Shown here one piece after another: positions 1-8,136 of a stretch of 33,534 nt of DNA. The notes beneath the pieces were generated by a model that saw only the letters and a list, made by a program, of their open reading frames with translations, did no database searches and was not told where the DNA came from. The stretch comes from Flavobacteriales bacterium (GTDB lineage Bacteria > Bacteroidota > Bacteroidia > Palsa-965): positions 1 through 33,534 of the forward strand of contig NSIF01000019.1 in the NCBI GenBank assembly GCA_002737665.1. Direction: 5' to 3'. The number at the start of each line of letters is the position of its first letter. The stretch's first letter is position 1. The position numbers and the translations under genes were made by a program.

Positions 1-141
1 AAATTAAATGATGGTACTGAACGAAAATTCATAAACGATGGTGACACCGTAACGATGCGTGGATGGGCTGAGAAAAATGGTGTACGTATTGGTTTTGGAG
101 AATGTAGTTCAACAGTTTTACCATCCTATATATATACGTGA
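1..141 (+). CDS. fahA: Fumarylacetoacetase, C-terminal fragment (partial at window edge)
   Basis: Frame 1 is open from base 1 to a TGA at 139-141 and gives 46 residues. The run around KFINDGDTVTMRGW followed by RIGFGECSSTVLP matches the conserved C-terminal end of fumarylacetoacetase, where a D-G-D turn is followed by a G-W and a GFGE strand. The enzyme cleaves fumarylacetoacetate to fumarate and acetoacetate, the last step of cytosolic tyrosine breakdown. Only the tail of the barrel is present, so catalytic metal ligands cannot be inspected. Other members of the FAH fold superfamily are possible, but the GFGE...LP ending fits FAH best. It is too short for the ORF track, which is why it is missing there. 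Confidence 0.8.
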   Translation, partial: KLNDGTERKFINDGDTVTMRGWAEKNGVRIGFGECSSTVLPSYIYT

Positions 142-210
142 GAAAAATAAATTTTATTCTTCTAGCTATTTAAAAGTAATTTTATAAACTATTTGTTTTA
201 TTCCTGCTAA

Positions 211-960
211 GTGAAAACGAGAAAACTCCTCTTATTTCTGATTTTTATTTTTACTGCATTAATTGTAAATTCACAGGCATTAACACATGCAACAAAAGTT
301 CATTTTGTAGGTTATAACAACAAGCAAATTGGAATGCTTGGGTATGAACTTGGGATACGGCGAATGTCCGTCAATCTTAGCGCTGGTATTGGACAAGGAA
401 CAGACAATCAATTTCTTTCATCCGATAAAATAAATGATGACTTAGCAAAAAAGAAATTAAATTTAAGTCAAACTATTTTCCCCAAAATTAGACCACCTTT
501 CACTTATTTAGAAACTTGCAACAGCACCTATAAAATTGAACAATTACGACTTGGTTTTACAATTTTTGTTCGCCGGAACGACACACTTGGCAGGCAAGCA
601 TCAACAGGACCTCACATTGGTGTGGAGGGCATGCTCACCAAAATAATAGAATCACAAAGCGTAACCTATAAATCAAATTTAGATGAAATGCGGTACGTTT
701 ATTCCGGTATAAATAAATTTTACGCTGCAGGTGCTGCAACACATTTCGGATGGCAATTCTCCTTTTTAAAAGAACATCTGTACGTTGACCTATTAGCAGC
801 AATAGTATTCTACTATCCATTTATTACAGACATTAACTACAACAGTCCATTTGCTGGTAATCGAATAGAACTACAAACGAGTGTCGGATGGCGGTTTAAT
901 AGTACAAAACAAAAGCAAATAAAAAATTCAGAAAAAAAACAAATTCGAAGTAAAATCTAA
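211..960 (+). CDS. Secreted or outer-membrane protein of unknown function
   Basis: A 249-residue protein beginning at a GTG; no ATG lies nearby in frame, so this start fits the signal peptide. Residues 1-22 (MKTRKLLLFLIFIFTALIVNSQ) form a typical lipid-export leader with a basic N terminus, hydrophobic core and a Bacteroidota-style SQ cleavage region. The mature part alternates polar and aromatic residues, with segments such as GYELGIRR and a closing SVGWRF, which suggests a small outer-membrane beta-barrel. A lysine-rich tail of about 20 residues follows. I do not recognise the family. It stands alone, with 69 bases before it and 64 before the next gene, so it may have its own promoter, but I could not place a convincing TAnnTTTG box. 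Confidence 0.6.
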   Translation: MKTRKLLLFLIFIFTALIVNSQALTHATKVHFVGYNNKQIGMLGYELGIRRMSVNLSAGIGQGTDNQFLSSDKINDDLAKKKLNLSQTIFPKIRPPFTYLETCNSTYKIEQLRLGFTIFVRRNDTLGRQASTGPHIGVEGMLTKIIESQSVTYKSNLDEMRYVYSGINKFYAAGAATHFGWQFSFLKEHLYVDLLAAIVFYYPFITDINYNSPFAGNRIELQTSVGWRFNSTKQKQIKNSEKKQIRSKI

Positions 961-1024
961 ATCAAAAAATTTAAATGTATTCAGTAACTCCAACATTATT
1001 TTTTTTTGCTAATAGTCTTAAATT

Positions 1025-3259
1025 ATGGCAATAAAAAAAACGGAGCCAATTATCAATATTGAGGAGGAACGAAAAGAAATTCTTAAACGATATCGTGGCC
1101 TTCTTAAAGCGTGTAAACGCAAATTGGAAAAAGGCGATAAAGAAATTATTAGAAAGGCATTCAACGTTGCCTTAGAAGCGCATAAAGATATGCGTCGTAA
1201 ATCGGGCGAACCATACATTTATCACCCAATTGGAGTAGCACAAATTTGTGCGGAAGAAATAGGTCTCGGAACTACATCTGTAGTTTGTGCTTTACTGCAT
1301 GATACAGTTGAAGATACTGAAGTGACTCTTGAAGATGTAAGAGGAATGTTTGGTGAAAAAATTGCTGCAATCATTGATGGTCTCACAAAAATATCTGGTG
1401 TATTTGACAAACAAACAAATACACTACAATCCGAAAATTTTCGGAAAATGTTACTCACACTCTCTGATGATATACGTGTAATTCTAATTAAACTTGCTGA
1501 CCGTTTACACAATATGCGCACACTTGATGCGATGAATCGTGAAACACAAATTAGGATTGCTTCTGAAACATTATATTTATATGGGCCATTAGCGCATCGC
1601 TTGGGTTTAAATGCCATTAAATCAGAATTGGAAGATCTTGGATTAAAATATACAGAGACTGCCCTCTACAGTGAAATTGCGCAAAAATTAAAAGATTCCG
1701 AACCTGAAAGAAAAAAATTCATTCAAAAATTTATTCAACCAATTAATGAAATTCTGGAAGAGCAAGGTTTTAAAGTCAGGGTAATTGGTCGACCTAAATC
1801 AATTTTTTCTATTTACAATAAGATAAAATTAAAAGGTGTTCCATACGAAGAGATTTTTGATATTTTCGCAATAAGAATTATTCTAAATACGCTCATTGAA
1901 AATGAAAAAGCAGACTGTTGGCGAGTCTATTCAATTGTAACTGATTTCTATCATCCAAGTCCCGACCGTTTACGCGATTGGATTTCGACACCCAAGGCAA
2001 ATGGCTATGAATCGTTGCACACAACTGTAATGGGACCCGATGGAAAATGGGTTGAGGTACAAATACGTTCAGAAAAAATGGATGATCTTGCTGAAAAAGG
2101 TTTTGCTGCACATTGGAAATACAAAGACAATCCAAGTGGAATTACCAACAAGGAAAATCAACTTGAAGACTGGCTCCGAAAAATTAGGGAGATGCTTGAA
2201 AACCCTGATAACAATGCACTCGATTTTATTGAAGACTTCAAATTAAATTTATTTGCAGAGGAAATTTTCGTGTTTACCCCAAAGGGTGAAATGCGTACAC
2301 TTCCAATAGGTTCTACTGCTCTAGATTTCGCCTTTGAAATTCACACTAAAGTTGGTGAAAAATGTATCGGTGCGAAGGTCAACCATAAACTTGTTCCACT
2401 AAGTCATGTGGTAAAAAGTGGCGACCAAGTAGAAATCCTCACTTCAACTAAACAAAACCCAAAAGAAGATTGGCTTTCATATGTAATTACAGCAAGAGCT
2501 AAATCTAAAATCAAATCTGCATTAAAAGAAGAAAAACGAAAAGCGGCAGATGAAGGGCGAGAGATTCTTGAACGAAAATTTGATAACCATAAAATTGATT
2601 TTACTGTTAAAAATATAAATAGTTTCCAACTTTTCATGCGATTACAAAGTGCACAGGAGCTATTTTACAGAGTACAATTGGGAATAATAACGATAAAAAA
2701 TATTAAAACTTGGATTAAAGAAAAAGATCTCCCTAAAAAAGTTCTTAAAAAGGAACCTTCGCTTGAACAAGTCATTAATAAAGTTCGCGGAAAAAAAGCT
2801 GGAGAGGATGCACTCATTATTGGTGATAATCTAACTAAAATTGTATACAAGCTATCTCCTTGTTGCAATCCTATTCCAGGAGATGATGTATTTGGTTTTA
2901 TAACCATTAACGAAGGAATAAAAATACACCGTGTGAATTGTCCAAATGCCTTACAATTGATGTCAAATTACGCCTATCGTATTGTGAAAGCAAGATGGAC
3001 CGGCCAAGAACAAATTTCGTTTCTTTCAGGTATAAAAATTACAGGAATAGACGAAGTTGGCTTAGTAAACAACATTACAAAAATCATCTCCTCCGAATTA
3101 AATGTCAATATGCGTTCCTTAAATTTTGATACGCATGATGGTATTTTTGAGGGGCGCATCATGTTGTTCGTTTATGACTCAGAGCATCTTACCAACTTAA
3201 TTAAGAAATTGAAAAAAGTAAATGGGGTACTTTCCGTTTCGAGGATTAATCCCAATTAA
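1025..3259 (+). CDS. rel: Bifunctional (p)ppGpp synthetase/hydrolase (long RSH, Rel/SpoT type)
   Basis: A 744-residue protein with the full long-RSH architecture. An HD hydrolase domain occupies about residues 45-200, with YHPIGVA near 65 and the metal-binding HD plus ED in LLHDTVEDT near 89-97. The synthetase domain spans about 245-365 with GRPKSIFSIY, GYESLHT and VEVQIRS. TGS is near 410-473 (FVFTPKGEM). A cysteine-bearing segment with SPCCNPIPGD lies near 608, and an ACT domain at 667-744 starts at SGIKITGIDEVG. All visible catalytic motifs of both activities are intact, so it should both make and degrade the alarmone from GTP/GDP and ATP. The ATG at 1025 gives the normal length. A Fur-family gene follows 56 bases later and the STAS and purA genes come after it, the RSH-Fur-purA order commonly seen in Bacteroidota. 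Confidence 0.96.
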   Translation: MAIKKTEPIINIEEERKEILKRYRGLLKACKRKLEKGDKEIIRKAFNVALEAHKDMRRKSGEPYIYHPIGVAQICAEEIGLGTTSVVCALLHDTVEDTEVTLEDVRGMFGEKIAAIIDGLTKISGVFDKQTNTLQSENFRKMLLTLSDDIRVILIKLADRLHNMRTLDAMNRETQIRIASETLYLYGPLAHRLGLNAIKSELEDLGLKYTETALYSEIAQKLKDSEPERKKFIQKFIQPINEILEEQGFKVRVIGRPKSIFSIYNKIKLKGVPYEEIFDIFAIRIILNTLIENEKADCWRVYSIVTDFYHPSPDRLRDWISTPKANGYESLHTTVMGPDGKWVEVQIRSEKMDDLAEKGFAAHWKYKDNPSGITNKENQLEDWLRKIREMLENPDNNALDFIEDFKLNLFAEEIFVFTPKGEMRTLPIGSTALDFAFEIHTKVGEKCIGAKVNHKLVPLSHVVKSGDQVEILTSTKQNPKEDWLSYVITARAKSKIKSALKEEKRKAADEGREILERKFDNHKIDFTVKNINSFQLFMRLQSAQELFYRVQLGIITIKNIKTWIKEKDLPKKVLKKEPSLEQVINKVRGKKAGEDALIIGDNLTKIVYKLSPCCNPIPGDDVFGFITINEGIKIHRVNCPNALQLMSNYAYRIVKARWTGQEQISFLSGIKITGIDEVGLVNNITKIISSELNVNMRSLNFDTHDGIFEGRIMLFVYDSEHLTNLIKKLKKVNGVLSVSRINPN

Positions 3260-3315
3260 AACAAGACAAAATCAAGCCCAATTTTTATTACTTTTACTGA
3301 CCATTAAGAGCCAAT

Positions 3316-3801
3316 ATGTCCCAAACTAATATCCGGGAAACCGTAAAAATTATTTTTGCTGAACATCTCGAAAAAAAAGGGCATCGAAAAACGCCAGAAC
3401 GCTTTGCGATACTTGATGAAATCTATTCTCAGGAAGGGCACTTCGATATTGAGTCGTTGTATGTTTTTATGAAAAATAAAAAATACAGAGTGAGCCGAGC
3501 TACGCTTTATAACACCATTGAACTTTTACTGGAATGCTTACTCGTAACTCGACATCAATTTGGAAAAAATCAAGCTCAGTTTGAACGAGCTTATGCCTAT
3601 AAGCAACACGATCATTTGATTTGTCAAGATTGCAATAAAGTATATGAGTTTTGTGACCCACGCATTCAGCAAATCAAAAAAACAACAGAGCAATTTCTTG
3701 AATTCGAAATTTCAACACATTCGCTTCATTTTTTCGGACGATGCAAAAAACTTGCAACCAATGGAACTTGCGAACATTTAAAAACTTCATCTAAACGATA
3801 A
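3316..3801 (+). CDS. Fur-family metal- or peroxide-responsive transcription regulator
   Basis: A 161-residue Fur-superfamily repressor. The N-terminal winged helix contains [15 protein letters not shown] and the recognition helix region [15 protein letters not shown]. The dimer/metal domain has HDHLICQDC near residues 97-105, carrying the first structural-zinc CxxC. The second cysteine pair is not a standard CxxC; instead the C terminus reads [12 protein letters not shown], a wider spacing. Family members bind DNA when loaded with Fe, Zn or Mn and repress iron, zinc or peroxide genes; which metal this one senses cannot be read from the sequence. It sits 56 bases after the RSH gene and 2 bases before the STAS gene, so it is probably co-transcribed with them. 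A weak TACTTTTA box about 25 bases upstream might provide its own promoter. Confidence 0.9.
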   Translation: MSQTNIRETVKIIFAEHLEKKGHRKTPERFAILDEIYSQEGHFDIESLYVFMKNKKYRVSRATLYNTIELLLECLLVTRHQFGKNQAQFERAYAYKQHDHLICQDCNKVYEFCDPRIQQIKKTTEQFLEFEISTHSLHFFGRCKKLATNGTCEHLKTSSKR

Positions 3802-3803
3802 GC

Positions 3804-4151
3804 ATGAGTTTTGCCTTTAATACAATTCAGACAGAACCAATCGCAATTATTTCATTGTATGGTGAATTAATAGATCGGACTGAGGCGCAACAATTATTAA
3901 ACCAGCTCAATCTACTTTCCGAAGGAGGAATTAAAAATTTTATTTTAGAATTATCAGAACTAAAATACATGAATAGCACAGGACTAAATGTCTTAATAAA
4001 TGTGCTAACAAAAGCAAGAAAAAATGGTGGCGAACTTGTTATTTGTGGGATTTCTAAAAAAGTCAATGAATTATTATTAATTACAAAATTAAACTCTGTT
4101 TTTACAGTATCAGAGTCAACAGATGAAGCAATCTTAAAATTTAATTCATAA
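3804..4151 (+). CDS. STAS-domain protein, anti-sigma factor antagonist type
   Basis: A 115-residue single STAS domain. The core phosphorylation-loop motif reads YMNSTGLNVLIN with Ser at about residue 58, matching the S-x-G-x-x-x-L signature of SpoIIAA/RsbV proteins where this serine is phosphorylated by a partner anti-sigma kinase. Strands at the N terminus (AIISLYGELIDRTEA) fit the fold. In the classical switch, the unphosphorylated antagonist binds the anti-sigma kinase and frees a sigma factor. No HATPase_c kinase, PP2C phosphatase or sigma factor lies in the window, so the partner is elsewhere or the role is different. It starts 2 bases after the Fur-family stop and ends 11 bases before purA, so translation is probably coupled within one operon. 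Confidence 0.85.
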   Translation: MSFAFNTIQTEPIAIISLYGELIDRTEAQQLLNQLNLLSEGGIKNFILELSELKYMNSTGLNVLINVLTKARKNGGELVICGISKKVNELLLITKLNSVFTVSESTDEAILKFNS

Positions 4152-4162
4152 AAAAAAATAAT

Positions 4163-5458
4163 ATGAAGGCAGAAGTTCTTTTAGGACTACAATGGGGTGA
4201 TGAAGGAAAAGGAAAAATTGTTGATGTCCTTACGCCCAAGTACGACATTATCGCTCGCTTTCAAGGTGGGCCAAATGCGGGACATACACTTGAATTCAAC
4301 GGAATAAAGCATGTATTGCACACAATTCCTTCTGGCATTTTTCACGAAACAACTATGAATGTGATTGGCAATGGAGTTGTCATTGATCCAATTATTCTGA
4401 AGAAAGAAATAGATAAGCTGAAAGAAATGGGCGTTGATGTAAAAAAACGTCTTCTTATTTCGCGACGAGCACATTTAATTCTACCCACACATTCTCTGCT
4501 CGATAAAGCATCGGAAGCTGCAAAGGGAATTCAAAAAATTGGTTCAACACTAAAAGGAATTGGACCAACCTACATGGATAAAACTGGACGGAATGGGTTA
4601 CGTGTGGGAGATATTGATTCAAGTAATTTTAAAGAAAAATACAAAACACTAGTTGCAAAACACCGTGAACTTTTGAAATTCATGAATGCAGATCAGGATC
4701 CAGCGCCATTTGAGAAAGCTTGGTTTGAAGGAATTGAAACAATTTGTGAGCTCACAAGAATTGACAGTGAACATTACATAAATGAAGCGCTTGCAAAAGG
4801 CAAACGCGTGCTTGCAGAAGGGGCGCAAGGGTCGATGCTTGACATTGATTTTGGAACCTACCCTTTTGTAACCTCCTCCAACACTATGTGTGCAGGCGCA
4901 TGTACTGGATTAGGAATTGCACCCAGTAGAATTGGAGGTGTGATTGGAATTTTCAAAGCGTATTGCACACGCGTAGGTAGTGGCCCTTTCCCGACTGAAT
5001 TAATTGATACAATCGAAGAAAATGGTCCCGGATCAATTATGAGAAAAATTGGAAATGAATTTGGCTCTACAACTGGTCGTCCAAGACGTTGTGGTTGGCT
5101 AGATCTTCCAGCATTAAAATATGCCATCATGATTAACGGCGTTACTGAGCTGATAATGATGAAAGCAGACATTTTAAGTGCATTTGAAACAATTCGAATC
5201 TGTACAGCTTATAAAATTGACGAGGAAATTGTAACTAAACTTCCTTATGACATTGTAAATTCTGTAATAGAGCCCATTTACATAGATGTAAAAGGATGGC
5301 AAAGTGATCTCACAGGAAAACATTCTGCAGATGAAATGCCAACAGAGCTGAATGATTATATCGCTTTTATTGAAAGAGAAACTGGTGTTCCAATAAGTAT
5401 TGTGTCGGTAGGTCCCGATAGAAAACAAACTTTGTTAAGAAACTCGGTGTGGGCATGA
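4163..5458 (+). CDS. purA: Adenylosuccinate synthetase
   Basis: A 431-residue PurA of normal length. The N terminus carries the GTP-binding loop WGDEGKGK with catalytic Asp13, followed by GGPNAGHT with catalytic His41. Further family signatures are GSTLKGIGPTYMDK, AEGAQGSMLDIDFGTYPFVTSSN and TTGRPRRCGWLD. It joins IMP and aspartate using GTP to make adenylosuccinate, the first committed step to AMP, in the cytosol. The ATG at 4163 lies 11 bases after the STAS stop and gives the normal N terminus. Its place in a run beginning with the RSH gene is notable because PurA is a known (p)ppGpp target in bacteria; co-regulation here is inference. Confidence 0.98.
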   Translation: MKAEVLLGLQWGDEGKGKIVDVLTPKYDIIARFQGGPNAGHTLEFNGIKHVLHTIPSGIFHETTMNVIGNGVVIDPIILKKEIDKLKEMGVDVKKRLLISRRAHLILPTHSLLDKASEAAKGIQKIGSTLKGIGPTYMDKTGRNGLRVGDIDSSNFKEKYKTLVAKHRELLKFMNADQDPAPFEKAWFEGIETICELTRIDSEHYINEALAKGKRVLAEGAQGSMLDIDFGTYPFVTSSNTMCAGACTGLGIAPSRIGGVIGIFKAYCTRVGSGPFPTELIDTIEENGPGSIMRKIGNEFGSTTGRPRRCGWLDLPALKYAIMINGVTELIMMKADILSAFETIRICTAYKIDEEIVTKLPYDIVNSVIEPIYIDVKGWQSDLTGKHSADEMPTELNDYIAFIERETGVPISIVSVGPDRKQTLLRNSVWA

Positions 5459-5480
5459 ATTTTGTCAACTACTGATAAGC

Positions 5481-7040
5481 ATGCGACAAATTAAATTGAC
5501 TATTATTTTATCATTACTTTTTTCTGTTTCCTCTTTTTCTCAAATTCAAATTGAAAAAGGAAAGCAGATTAATTTAAAACATGCCAACTCCCTTAAAGGT
5601 GATAAGCGACAGGGGTACCAGCGATTGATTGGTGCGGTTGCATTTGAACAAGAAGGAATGGTACTAACATGCGATAGTGCTCATTTCTACAATGAAGCAA
5701 ATTCTCTAAATGCTTTCGGGCATGTACATATTCAACAAGGGGATTCTCTAAATATATACAGTGATATTTTAAAATATAATGGGAATGAAAGAATAGCAGA
5801 ATTGAAAAAAAATGTGCGAATGATTGAAAAAGATATGACCTTAACAACAGATGCAATTACGTATGACATAAATGCCAAACTTGCCATTTATACTAGTGGC
5901 GGAAAAATTATTAATAATGATAATATTCTTACGAGTCAAATAGGTACCTACTCCACACAGGGAAAAGTGCTAACATTTAAAAAAAATGTGCTGCTTGTGA
6001 ATCCAGAATATATAATGAAATGTGACACACTTCAGTATATGCCGATTTCAAAAACATCTTATTTTGTTGGACCAACAACAATAAAAGCTGAGAATGGTTC
6101 AAATATAATTTATTGTGAAAATGGTTATTACAACACACTGACCGATATATGTCAATTTCAAAAAAATGCTTACATCATTACCAATGATCAAACAATTAAA
6201 GGAGATAGCATTTGGTACAATCGCAAAATTGGTATTGGCAAAGCAATGAAAAATGTAAAACTTATTGATACCACACAAGACATTACAATACTTGGTGACC
6301 TTGCTATTCATTATGAATTTTTAGACCAGTCGATGGTCACTGGGAATGCCCTTTTTATACAGGCCTTTCAAGAAGACTCTCTTTTTCTTCATGCGGATAC
6401 CTTGAAATCAATTAAAATTTATGAGAAGAAAGAAATTAATAAGAAAAATAAAAAATCAGTTATCAATTCAGAACCCAAACGAATTATTTTAGCCTACCAG
6501 CATGTGAAGTTTTACAAAAATGATTTACAAGGCAAATGCGATTCGTTGTCATGGTCATCTACAGATTCTACCATGCATCTATACCATGACCCTGTTTTAT
6601 GGACAGGCGGAAATCAATTAACTGCAAAGCAAGTTTCAATTATTACATCGCATGGAAAAATATTGAAATTAAATATGGACGAAAATGCATTCATCGTGGC
6701 GCAAGAAGATTCCTCTCGATTTAACCAAATAAAAGGAAAAAAGATGACTGGCTATTTTATAAAAAACGAATTAAATAGTATTTATGTAGAGGGAAATGGA
6801 CAGACTTTATACTATGCAAAAGACAAGGATTTAATTATGGGAGTAAATCGTACCGATTGTAGTAGTCTATTAATTCGATTAAAAGATCAAAAAGTAAAAT
6901 CTATAACTTTCTATAACCATCCAGAAGCAACGCTCTATCCCCCACTCGATCTTCCTCCAAAAGAAGCCTTGCTAAAAGATTTTATTTGGAGAGCAAACGA
7001 GCAGCCAAAATCGGTAAATGAATTATTTATAAAAAAATAA
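5481..7040 (+). CDS. OstA/LptA-like periplasmic protein (probable LPS-transport component)
   Basis: A 519-residue exported protein. Residues 1-20 are a signal peptide ending SVSSFSQ. The mature chain consists of repeated beta-strand units of the OstA/LptA type, for example VLTCDSAHFYNEANSLNAFGHVHI and LTTDAITYDINAKLAIY, in which bridges of about 25 residues alternate hydrophobic positions. This is the jelly-roll that shields LPS acyl chains between inner-membrane LptC and outer-membrane LptD. It is far longer than E. coli LptA (about 185 residues), as is usual for Bacteroidota OstA-like proteins. It starts 22 bases after purA, and its stop lies one base from the stop of the convergent gene. 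A partner LptD lies 6 kb away in this window. I left the symbol blank because it may not be the sole LptA. Confidence 0.85.
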   Translation: MRQIKLTIILSLLFSVSSFSQIQIEKGKQINLKHANSLKGDKRQGYQRLIGAVAFEQEGMVLTCDSAHFYNEANSLNAFGHVHIQQGDSLNIYSDILKYNGNERIAELKKNVRMIEKDMTLTTDAITYDINAKLAIYTSGGKIINNDNILTSQIGTYSTQGKVLTFKKNVLLVNPEYIMKCDTLQYMPISKTSYFVGPTTIKAENGSNIIYCENGYYNTLTDICQFQKNAYIITNDQTIKGDSIWYNRKIGIGKAMKNVKLIDTTQDITILGDLAIHYEFLDQSMVTGNALFIQAFQEDSLFLHADTLKSIKIYEKKEINKKNKKSVINSEPKRIILAYQHVKFYKNDLQGKCDSLSWSSTDSTMHLYHDPVLWTGGNQLTAKQVSIITSHGKILKLNMDENAFIVAQEDSSRFNQIKGKKMTGYFIKNELNSIYVEGNGQTLYYAKDKDLIMGVNRTDCSSLLIRLKDQKVKSITFYNHPEATLYPPLDLPPKEALLKDFIWRANEQPKSVNELFIKK

Positions 7041-7041
7041 A

Positions 7042-7563
7042 CTATTGCTGTTTACGTTCCAGAAAAAAGGAAGCTAATTTTCCTTTTTGATTAGCCACTG
7101 AAATAAATAAAAACGCCGCTAATAAAATATTTTGAATCACCAGAATTAATCCACCCCATGCCATTTCCGTTTCGTGTACAGTATCATAAAATATACCTTG
7201 CTGGTAAGTAATCATATAATAGCAATAGGGCCCGCCAAGAAATAGGAAAAAAGATTGCATTTGTAAAAAGGATTTCCCTATAAGAGCAAATGGTTTTCGA
7301 ATACTCATTGTTTCCAGCACTACAATAAACGGCATAAGTGCAAAAAAGAACAAGGCAGGAACACCAGCCGGATGGCCATTGAAATTTAACAATGTAGAAA
7401 CATATAATTCATTCGACTTTGTTAAAACCTGGTTATCTGGAGTAGTTCCTGAGTAGCGTCCAGTAACATGGTCTATTCGAATTGGAATAAATAAAATACC
7501 AATAGCCCATGTTAATGTAAAAAGGAGAAAAATAGTTTTTTTAAAGAAGTATGTGCTCATCAT
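7042..7563 (-). CDS. Conserved-looking integral membrane protein of unknown function
   Basis: A 173-residue protein that appears to span the membrane four times: about residues 9-27 (FLLFTLTWAIGILFIPI), 68-85 (GVPALFFFALMPFIVVLE), 101-120 (MQSFFLFLGGPYCYYMI) and 138-157 (GLILVIQNILLAAFLFISV). A polar loop of about 40 residues between the first two helices contains RIDHVTGRYSG. The start MMST offers two adjacent ATGs. I cannot assign a family. It is the last gene of the minus-strand block, 67 bases after the preceding gene, and its stop codon is separated by a single base from the stop of the convergent OstA-like gene, so the two messages must overlap or terminate inside each other. Confidence 0.65.
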   Translation of the reverse strand: MMSTYFFKKTIFLLFTLTWAIGILFIPIRIDHVTGRYSGTTPDNQVLTKSNELYVSTLLNFNGHPAGVPALFFFALMPFIVVLETMSIRKPFALIGKSFLQMQSFFLFLGGPYCYYMITYQQGIFYDTVHETEMAWGGLILVIQNILLAAFLFISVANQKGKLASFFLERKQQ

Positions 7564-7630
7564 AATTTGTCAAATATTTTTAAATTACAATTTAAAGATT
7601 TCCATTTTTTTACAACAAACATTATAAAAA

Positions 7631-8119
7631 TTATACCAACAGCATTCGTGCATGCCAGGAATTTTTTATTGCCACTTCCCACTTTGTAGACATTTCTTCC
7701 TTTGTTCCAAGTAAATTATTAAAAACAATTGTGTCAGCGTTTAACGCTCCTTTTTCAACAAGTTGTTCAAACTCTTGAAGTTTAGTACCACGAATAACAC
7801 CATGTTCGTCACGGAACGTAACTAACAATCTGTCAAATAAATTAATCAAATAATCTTTTTCAATCTGCTGAATGAAACGAACCGATTTATCAATACCACA
7901 GCCACTGGCGCTTGCAGTCTCTTCGTCAACCAATACGATTAAAAATCTGTTATACACAATATCAATTGTCGCCAACATCATGTTACCATGAGAAGACCAA
8001 TCCAATAAAAAAAGTGCTGCTTTTTTTCGAATCTCATCTATTTCAAAGTCTGTGAAATTTCGATCGGACTGGTAGATCCAAACTTTAGAACGGTTTGGCA
8101 TTTCATTAAATGTGACCAT
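7631..8119 (-). CDS. Conserved Bacteroidota protein of unknown function (often mislabelled ABC transporter ATPase)
   Basis: A 162-residue soluble protein starting MVTFNEMPNRSKVWIYQSDR. The pattern VWIYQS.R.FT..E...I near the N terminus and ASGCGIDKSVRFIQ in the middle match a small family I recall from many Bacteroidota genomes, where databases often call it an ABC transporter ATPase. No Walker A, Walker B or ABC signature motif is present, so that name is unsupported. The lone cysteine in SGCGID is the only obvious candidate functional residue. It follows the Fe-S protein gene by 17 bases on the same strand, an adjacency I associate with this family, so a link to the Fe-S module is plausible but unproven. 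Confidence 0.7.
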   Translation of the reverse strand: MVTFNEMPNRSKVWIYQSDRNFTDFEIDEIRKKAALFLLDWSSHGNMMLATIDIVYNRFLIVLVDEETASASGCGIDKSVRFIQQIEKDYLINLFDRLLVTFRDEHGVIRGTKLQEFEQLVEKGALNADTIVFNNLLGTKEEMSTKWEVAIKNSWHARMLLV

Positions 8120-8136
8120 AGTAGTAATTTTATTTT

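Noticed and set aside
1222-1617. 131-residue ORF on the minus strand inside the RSH gene
   Set aside because: It is fully antisense to the conserved HD domain and has the low-complexity Ser/Ile/Arg look of a shadow frame.
7631-8119. ABC transporter ATPase identity
   Set aside because: No nucleotide-binding motif is present; kept as a conserved protein of unknown function.
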